Assembly (NCBI RefSeq): GCF_014323665.1
Contig: NZ_JABVEB010000011.1
Coordinates: 1-64,000 of the forward strand
Reading direction: 5' to 3'
Source of the DNA: Actinomadura sp. HBU206391
GTDB lineage: Bacteria > Actinomycetota > Actinomycetes > Streptosporangiales > Streptosporangiaceae
Length of the DNA: 64,000 bases
Below are positions 59,231 through 64,000 of the stretch, piece after piece. Below the pieces are notes generated by a model, which saw only the letters and a program-made list of their open reading frames with translations, did no database searches and was not told the origin of the DNA. Made by a program: the position numbers and the translations under genes. Within the stretch, counting starts at the first letter, position 1. The number at the start of each line of letters is the position of its first letter.

Positions 59231-61746
59231 GAGCCCTCCCCGATGATGGCGAGGAACGCGTCCTCGAGCCGGCGCTCCGTACCGACTATCTCCGCGACCG
59301 GGCCGTCCGCGACCTTCCTGCCGTGGGACATCACGACCACGTGCGTGCAGGTCTGCTCGACCTCCGCGAGCAGGTGGCTCGAGACGATGACCGTCCGTCC
59401 GCCCCCGTCCACGGTGCCGTTCCCGTCCGGGCCGGCCGCGTAGCGCTGCAGTACGGCCCGCATCTCGCGGATCTGGGGCGGGTCGAGGCCGTTGGTCGGC
59501 TCGTCGAGCACGAGCAGGTCGGGCAGGCCGAGCATGGCCTGCGCGATGGCCAGCCGCTGCCGCATGCCCTGGGAGTACGTCCGTACCGGCCGGTCGAGGG
59601 CGGCGCCGAGATCGGCGATCCGCAACGCCTCGGCCGTGTGCGCCTCCTTGCGCGGGCGTCCGGTGGCCCGCCAGTACAGCTCCAGGTTGTCCCGGCCGGA
59701 CAGATGCGGCAGAAAGCCCGGGCCCTCCACGAACGAGCCGAGCCGGGCCAGTACCGCCGCGCCCGGCGTGACCCGGTGGCCGAAGATCCGGATCTCGCCC
59801 TGGCCGGGATGGATGAGCCCCATGAGCATGCGCAGCGTGGTGGTCTTGCCCGCACCGTTCGGGCCGAGGAGCCCTAGCACCTGCCCCCTCTCCACCCGCA
59901 GGGACAGATCGTCCACGGCCAGATGCCCGTTGGCGTACGCCTTGGTCAGCCCGGTGATCTCCAGCGGCACCTCGGCCAGCTCCGCGTCGAAGGACCCCGG
60001 CCGACGGCGCCGGCCGGCCGACACGAGCACCAGTGCGATGACGATCGCGCCGAGCGGCATCAGCCAGGTCCACGCGGGCGGTGGCGCGGCCGGGGTCCGC
60101 AGCGGGGGCACGGTGGGCACGGTGAGACCCGATGCCGCCGCGACCTTGTACGCGGCCGGCTTGGCGGGCCCGGCGAAGCCCATGTCGGTGGTGGTCAGCA
60201 CCAGTCGCAGCCGGTGGCCCTGGGCGAAGCGGTAGTCGAGCGCGGGCAGTGTCACGTCGACCGTCCGTCCCTTGGCGGCGTTCTCGACGCGGAGCGGCGC
60301 GGCGATCCGCCGGGCCGGAGTGGCCGTGCCCCCGCCGACGTCGTACAGCTTGGCGAACAGCGTCGCGTCGGGGTCGCCGGTGACGCGAAGCCGTACGGTC
60401 GGGGCGCCGGTCACCCGCAGCGGCTCCCGCAGCGGCGCGGTGTCGAAGGTCGCGACCTGGCCCGGCATGTCGAGGGGCAGGGCGTTCGCCGCCGCGCCGC
60501 CGCCGAGGTCGCCCAGGTTACCCAGATCGCCCAGGTTGCTGAGCGCACCGAGCCCGGGCAGCGCCGAGATCGAGGCGGGTGATCCGCCGGCGGGGTTCTG
60601 CACCGTCTGCTCACGGCCGCTCAGCGGCAGGGCGGAACGGCTGCCGCCGCTCAGCCCCGGATAGGACCGCGCCGTCGCGGCGTCGATGACGATCTGCTGG
60701 GTGGAGGAGTCGATGCCGCCGGCCCGGGTGACGGTGAAGGCGGGAGCCGAGCCCGGCCGGTCGCGCAGCCAGTGGTCGAACCAGCCGCGCACCAGTCCGC
60801 GCACCCGTGCGGTCTCGGGGTCACCGCCGTCGTGGCCGCCCTGGAACCACGCCATCGAGACGGGTGTGCCGGCCCGCGCGATGGCGGCCGCGTTGGCGTC
60901 GGCCTGATCGAGCGGGAACAGCGAGTCCGACTGCCCCTGGATCAGCAGGGTCGGCGCCTTGATCTGGCCGGCCACCGCCGCCGGGCTCGATCGGCGCAGC
61001 GTCCTGACGGCGTCCTCGGTCGGGCGGCCGGTCTCGGCGACCTTCTGGTACATCGAGCACAGCGACGGCAGGAATCGTCCACAGGCTGTGGATCCCGACC
61101 CGCCGGTGAAGAAGATGCCCGCCCACAGCTTCTTGAAGACGCCGTGCTCTGGGCCGGCGGCACCGCCCCCGGGGAACAGGGCGTCCGCCAGGTCATGCCA
61201 GGTGATCTGCGGTGCGATCGCGTCGACCCGGCGGTCGTGGCCGGCCGCGAGCAGCGAGATGGCGCCGCCGTAGGACTCGCCCGCGATGCCGACGCGCGGG
61301 TCGCCGGGGCCGTCGAGGCGGACCTCGGGCCGGCGGGCCAGCCAGTCGACCAACTGCCGTACGTCCTTCACCTCGTAGTCGGGCGAGTTGAGGGCGATCT
61401 CGCCGGTGGAGGCACCGAAGCCCCGCGCCGACCAGGTCAAGACGGCATAACCGGCCCGGGCGAGTTCGACGGCCTCGGCCCGGGTGTCGTCCTTGGAGCC
61501 GCCGAAGCCGTGCGCGAGCAGCACCGCCGGCGCCTTCGCCGACCCCTGCGGCCGGAAGAACGTCGTGTCGAGGGTGACGCGCTGGTCGTCGCGCGGCCCG
61601 TCGACCACCTGGATGCGCCGGTTCTCGGTACGCACCGGCGGCCCGCCGTCCCGCGTCACGCCCCACGCGATACCGCCGCCGGCGACGAGAAAGCTTGCCA
61701 CGGCGACGAAGGCCCAGCGCCGTCGCAGCGCTCCCCGCAGATCCAT
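59227..61746 (-). CDS. Extracellular alpha/beta-hydrolase fused to an ABC transporter ATPase
   Basis: An 839-residue fusion. A signal anchor (RRRWAFVAVASFLVAGGGIAWG) leads to an S15/CocE-like alpha/beta hydrolase (HGFGGSKDD oxyanion region, nucleophile Ser in GIAGESYGGA near residue 158) and an X-Pro-peptidase-type C-terminal beta domain (to about residue 545). A second helix (WTWLMPLGAIVIALVLVSAG, about 557-577) then crosses back. Residues from about 590 form a complete ABC ATPase: Walker A GPNGAGKTT, signature YSQGMRQR, Walker B LLVLDEPTNGLD, H-loop SSHLL. ATG 61746 has AGGG upstream; ATG 61773 is an alternative. The permease gene overlaps its stop. Confidence 0.88.
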   Translation of the reverse strand: MDLRGALRRRWAFVAVASFLVAGGGIAWGVTRDGGPPVRTENRRIQVVDGPRDDQRVTLDTTFFRPQGSAKAPAVLLAHGFGGSKDDTRAEAVELARAGYAVLTWSARGFGASTGEIALNSPDYEVKDVRQLVDWLARRPEVRLDGPGDPRVGIAGESYGGAISLLAAGHDRRVDAIAPQITWHDLADALFPGGGAAGPEHGVFKKLWAGIFFTGGSGSTACGRFLPSLCSMYQKVAETGRPTEDAVRTLRRSSPAAVAGQIKAPTLLIQGQSDSLFPLDQADANAAAIARAGTPVSMAWFQGGHDGGDPETARVRGLVRGWFDHWLRDRPGSAPAFTVTRAGGIDSSTQQIVIDAATARSYPGLSGGSRSALPLSGREQTVQNPAGGSPASISALPGLGALSNLGDLGNLGDLGGGAAANALPLDMPGQVATFDTAPLREPLRVTGAPTVRLRVTGDPDATLFAKLYDVGGGTATPARRIAAPLRVENAAKGRTVDVTLPALDYRFAQGHRLRLVLTTTDMGFAGPAKPAAYKVAAASGLTVPTVPPLRTPAAPPPAWTWLMPLGAIVIALVLVSAGRRRRPGSFDAELAEVPLEITGLTKAYANGHLAVDDLSLRVERGQVLGLLGPNGAGKTTTLRMLMGLIHPGQGEIRIFGHRVTPGAAVLARLGSFVEGPGFLPHLSGRDNLELYWRATGRPRKEAHTAEALRIADLGAALDRPVRTYSQGMRQRLAIAQAMLGLPDLLVLDEPTNGLDPPQIREMRAVLQRYAAGPDGNGTVDGGGRTVIVSSHLLAEVEQTCTHVVVMSHGRKVADGPVAEIVGTERRLEDAFLAIIGEGS

Positions 61747-61879
61747 GAACACGACCCTATGCAGCGAAGGCATGCGACTCGGCCGCTCTCGGGCCGAGAT
61801 CGCGCGGGCCGGGCTGCGTCACCGGAGGTAGAAGGCAGTACGTCGACAGGAGTATCCCGGCATAATGGGCATTTCATAT

Positions 61880-61892
61880 ATGCACTATGCAT
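61880..61892. promoter_or_regulatory. Small palindrome in the MFS gene promoter region
   Basis: ATGCA-CTA-TGCAT lies in an AT-rich island (GGGCATTTCATATATGC) between the divergent hydrolase-ABC gene and the MFS exporter gene. This is the usual place for a MarR- or TetR-type exporter operator. No regulator gene is adjacent. Confidence 0.3.
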
Positions 61893-61938
61893 CTAACACA
61901 GCATCCGGCGAATTGCAATGCCGGGGCAGGGGTGGCGC

Positions 61939-63495
61939 GTGACGGAGCGGTCGTACTCCCATCGGGAGATACTCAAGATCCTGTCCGGCCTGCTGCTGGC
62001 ACTGCTGACCTCGATGATCTCCACCTCGGTGGTGGGCACCGCGCTCCCGACCATCGTGGGCGACCTCGGCGGCCAGGACCAGCTGTCCTGGGTCGCCAGC
62101 GCCCCGCTGCTGACCATGACGGTGTCGACGCCGCTCTGGGGAAAACTGTCGGACCTGTTCGGCCGCAAGTTCATGTTCCAGCTCTCGCTCGTCGTGTTCG
62201 TCCTCGGCTCGATGGCGGCCGGGCTCGCCCAGAACATGGCCGAGTTGATCTCCGCACGCGCCGTACAGGGACTCGGGGTCGGCGGGCTGTCCGCGCTGAC
62301 CCAGGTGATCCTCGGCGACATCGTCGAGCCGCGGCAGCGCGGCCGCTACTCGGGCTACACGGGCGCGGTGTTCGGTGTCTCCACCATCGCCGGACCGTTG
62401 CTCGGCGGCTTCATCGTCGACGCGGACGGGCTGGGCTGGCGCTGGTGCTTCTATGTCTGCGTCCCGCTCGCCGCCATCGCCTTCATCGTGATCCAGAAGG
62501 TGCTCAGGTTGCCCCGCGTACGGCGCGACGCCCGCATCGACTGGCTCGGCGCATTCGCGATCACGGGCGGCGCGAGCGCGCTCATGCTCGTGCTCACACT
62601 CGGCGGCAAGCAGTTCGCCTGGAACTCGCCGTGGACGTACGGCCTCGGCGCGCTCAGCGCGGCGCTGCTCGCCCTGTCGATCGTCGCAGAGCGAAGGGCC
62701 GGCGAGCCGATCCTACCACCGAGGCTGTTCGGTGACCGGACCTTCGTGTTCACCGCGCTCGCCTCGCTGTTCGTCGGCGTCACCCTGTTCGGCGGGCTGA
62801 TCTTCCTGCCGCAGTACCTGCAGATCGTCAAGGGCATGTCGCCGACCATGTCGGGCCTGACGACGGTGCCCATGGTGGTCGGGCTGTTCCTGGCCTCGGT
62901 CGGCTCCGGCCGGATCGTGACGGTGACCGGACGCTGGAAGGTCTTCCCGCTCGTGGGCATGCTCCTGGTGGCGCTGGCGATGTTCCTGCTCTCCAGGCTG
63001 CACGTGAGCTCGAGCCGGCTGATCGTCGGCGTCGATGTCGCGGTGCTCGGGGTCGGCCTCGGCCTGTCCATGCAGATCCTCATTCTGGCCGCGCAGAACG
63101 GCGCGAAGCGCGCGGACATGGCCGCGACCACCGCGGGGGTCACGTTCTTCCGCTCCCTCGGCGGCGCGATGGGCGTCGCGGCGTTCGGGGCGATCCTCAC
63201 CGGCCGGCTGAACGGTGAGATGGCCGGCATGCTGCGCGCCGCGCACGCCGAGGTCCCTGCGGGCGGGGCCCGCCTCGGCTCGCCCGAGGCCATCCAGCGG
63301 CTGCCGGAACCGCTGCACGGCATCGTGCTCGAGTCGTTCGCCCGCGCGATGGAGACCGTCTTCATGGTCGGTGTGCCCATCGCGCTGCTCGGTTTCCTCG
63401 CCGTCCTCGCGCTGAGGGAACTGCCGCTGCGCTCGGGGGCCGGCCCGGCGGCGGCACGGCCGCTGACCGAGGGCGACCCGGCCAGCGTGCCCTGA
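61939..63495 (+). CDS. MFS transporter, DHA2 (EmrB/QacA) family
   Basis: A 518-residue drug/proton antiporter with about 14 helices. Motif A is GKLSDLFGRKFMFQ, and motif C is in YTGAVFGVSTIAGPLLGGFIVD. An early conserved segment is ISTSVVGTALPTIVGDLGG with the acidic residue of helix 1. Multidrug or metabolite export is the likely role. GTG 61939 has GGGGTGG upstream; ATG 61918 would add seven residues. Overlapping inverted repeats (GTGTGT-N6-ACACAC at 63502-63519) follow the stop. Confidence 0.9.
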   Translation: MTERSYSHREILKILSGLLLALLTSMISTSVVGTALPTIVGDLGGQDQLSWVASAPLLTMTVSTPLWGKLSDLFGRKFMFQLSLVVFVLGSMAAGLAQNMAELISARAVQGLGVGGLSALTQVILGDIVEPRQRGRYSGYTGAVFGVSTIAGPLLGGFIVDADGLGWRWCFYVCVPLAAIAFIVIQKVLRLPRVRRDARIDWLGAFAITGGASALMLVLTLGGKQFAWNSPWTYGLGALSAALLALSIVAERRAGEPILPPRLFGDRTFVFTALASLFVGVTLFGGLIFLPQYLQIVKGMSPTMSGLTTVPMVVGLFLASVGSGRIVTVTGRWKVFPLVGMLLVALAMFLLSRLHVSSSRLIVGVDVAVLGVGLGLSMQILILAAQNGAKRADMAATTAGVTFFRSLGGAMGVAAFGAILTGRLNGEMAGMLRAAHAEVPAGGARLGSPEAIQRLPEPLHGIVLESFARAMETVFMVGVPIALLGFLAVLALRELPLRSGAGPAAARPLTEGDPASVP

Positions 63496-63501
63496 CACAG
63501 A

Positions 63502-63519
63502 GTGTGTCCTGATACACAC
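63502..63519. promoter_or_regulatory. Inverted repeat GTGTGT-N6-ACACAC
   Basis: GTGTGTCCTGATACACAC, with an overlapping GACACA-GAG-TGTGTC (63494-63508), lies just after the MFS stop and 50 bases before the last gene. It could be a weak terminator or an operator for the next gene. Confidence 0.35.
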
Positions 63520-63570
63520 CACAGAACGGACATGTTCGGTTACCGTTACGGCGGCGCGGCGGGGAGGGTC

Positions 63571-64000
63571 ATGCGGGACGGCGCGGAGGCACCGAGAAGG
63601 ATCCAACGTCTGTACGTCGTCGAGTTCGACTCCCTAGCCCAGCGGCATGTGTGCGACATCGGGATGACCCGCTTCGGCGGCGACGCCGAGAGCTCCATCG
63701 TCGCGATGATGCGGCTGGCGGATCTGCTCTCCGAGGCGATCGTCCTGACCGACAACATGATCTTCGACGGTATCCTCTTCCACCGCATCGGCCCGCGGCG
63801 GATGCTGCAACTGGTCGGCCGCCCGGTCGGCACCAACCTGGTGTTCCCGTTCGAGATCCGCTCGCGGGCCGGCACGATCGAGGAGGCGCTGCTGCGCGCG
63901 TTGCGCGAGCCCGGTGCGACCGGCCGCGACCGCCTCCACGCGTTCGAGTACGACGCGCTCGACCTGCCCGAGCCCGAGCGCATCGAGATCGGGCAGCGGA
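63571..64000 (+). CDS. Unknown protein, 3' end outside the window
   Basis: An open frame of at least 143 codons running off the right edge. ATG 63571 has a strong GGGGAGG three bases upstream. The sequence includes RLYVVEFDSLAQRHVCDIGM, MMRLADLLSEAIVLTDNMIFDGILFHRIGPRRMLQLVG and TNLVFPFEIRSRAGTIEEALLRALREPG. It is mixed alpha/beta with no signal peptide, membrane segment or motif I recognise. It follows the MFS gene in the same orientation, with an inverted repeat between them. Confidence 0.7.
   Translation, partial: MRDGAEAPRRIQRLYVVEFDSLAQRHVCDIGMTRFGGDAESSIVAMMRLADLLSEAIVLTDNMIFDGILFHRIGPRRMLQLVGRPVGTNLVFPFEIRSRAGTIEEALLRALREPGATGRDRLHAFEYDALDLPEPERIEIGQR

Noticed and set aside
1-64000. 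tRNA, rRNA, CRISPR arrays, transposases, integrases or attachment sites
   Set aside because: I looked for TTCGA-type T-loops, regularly spaced repeats and recombinase motifs on both strands and saw none that hold up. The window looks like core chromosome.

Overview
The window is chromosomal DNA of a very GC-rich, spore-forming actinomycete. The evidence is GTG/TTG starts, chains of 4-base ATGA/GTGA overlaps, the actinobacterial ribosomal protein bS22, two Streptomyces-type developmental regulators (BldN and BldC), the SAV_915 and DUF4229 families, an F420-type oxidoreductase and Rex operators. Gene order and protein style point to the Streptosporangiales (Streptosporangium/Nonomuraea-like) rather than Streptomyces. 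That placement is inference, since no rRNA or tRNA gene lies in the window.

Layout. 1-7850: the 3' end of acuC, a putative phosphatase, an HTH protein, bS22, a sugar-epimerase-like protein, a PlsC-like acyltransferase, a HAD phosphatase, the ECF sigma factor BldN, and a membrane protein fused to an ABM domain followed by a glutaredoxin. 7987-18872: a Rex operator and rex-hemA-hemC-hemD, then hemB, a lipoprotein, a small prim-pol protein, a predicted pseudokinase and hemL. 18883-25541: an EamA exporter with a divergent LysR regulator, then a histidine phosphatase and the System II cytochrome c genes (resA-like, ccdA, resB, ccsB). 25541-28374: an inverted pair of structured repeats, a PLDc_N-type membrane protein, an unknown HExxH metalloprotein with a small partner, bldC, a possible threonine dehydratase remnant and a DUF4229 protein. 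28384-47465: menG, a second Rex operator, a menaquinone reductase-like flavoprotein, nuoA-N and a polyprenyl diphosphate synthase. 47664-54494: a SAV_915 protein, a small membrane protein, lysA, rarD, msrA, a P450, and a Rossmann/F420-type oxidoreductase pair. 54614-64000: an astacin-like protease, a GNAT, DUF4240, YCII and isochorismatase-fold proteins, an ABC transporter whose ATPase is fused to an extracellular hydrolase, a DHA2 exporter and a truncated unknown gene.

How it fits together. Roughly 7.9-47.5 kb is a respiration island: haem synthesis, cytochrome c maturation, menaquinone head and tail synthesis, and complex I. Two predicted Rex sites would tie haem synthesis and complex I to the NADH/NAD+ ratio. 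The most novel signals are non-coding. One is a dispersed hairpin repeat whose three full copies show compensatory base changes in two stems, and whose tail supplies the Shine-Dalgarno and ATG of several genes. The other is a set of tiny ORFs that bridge the gaps inside the nuo operon by stop/start overlaps.
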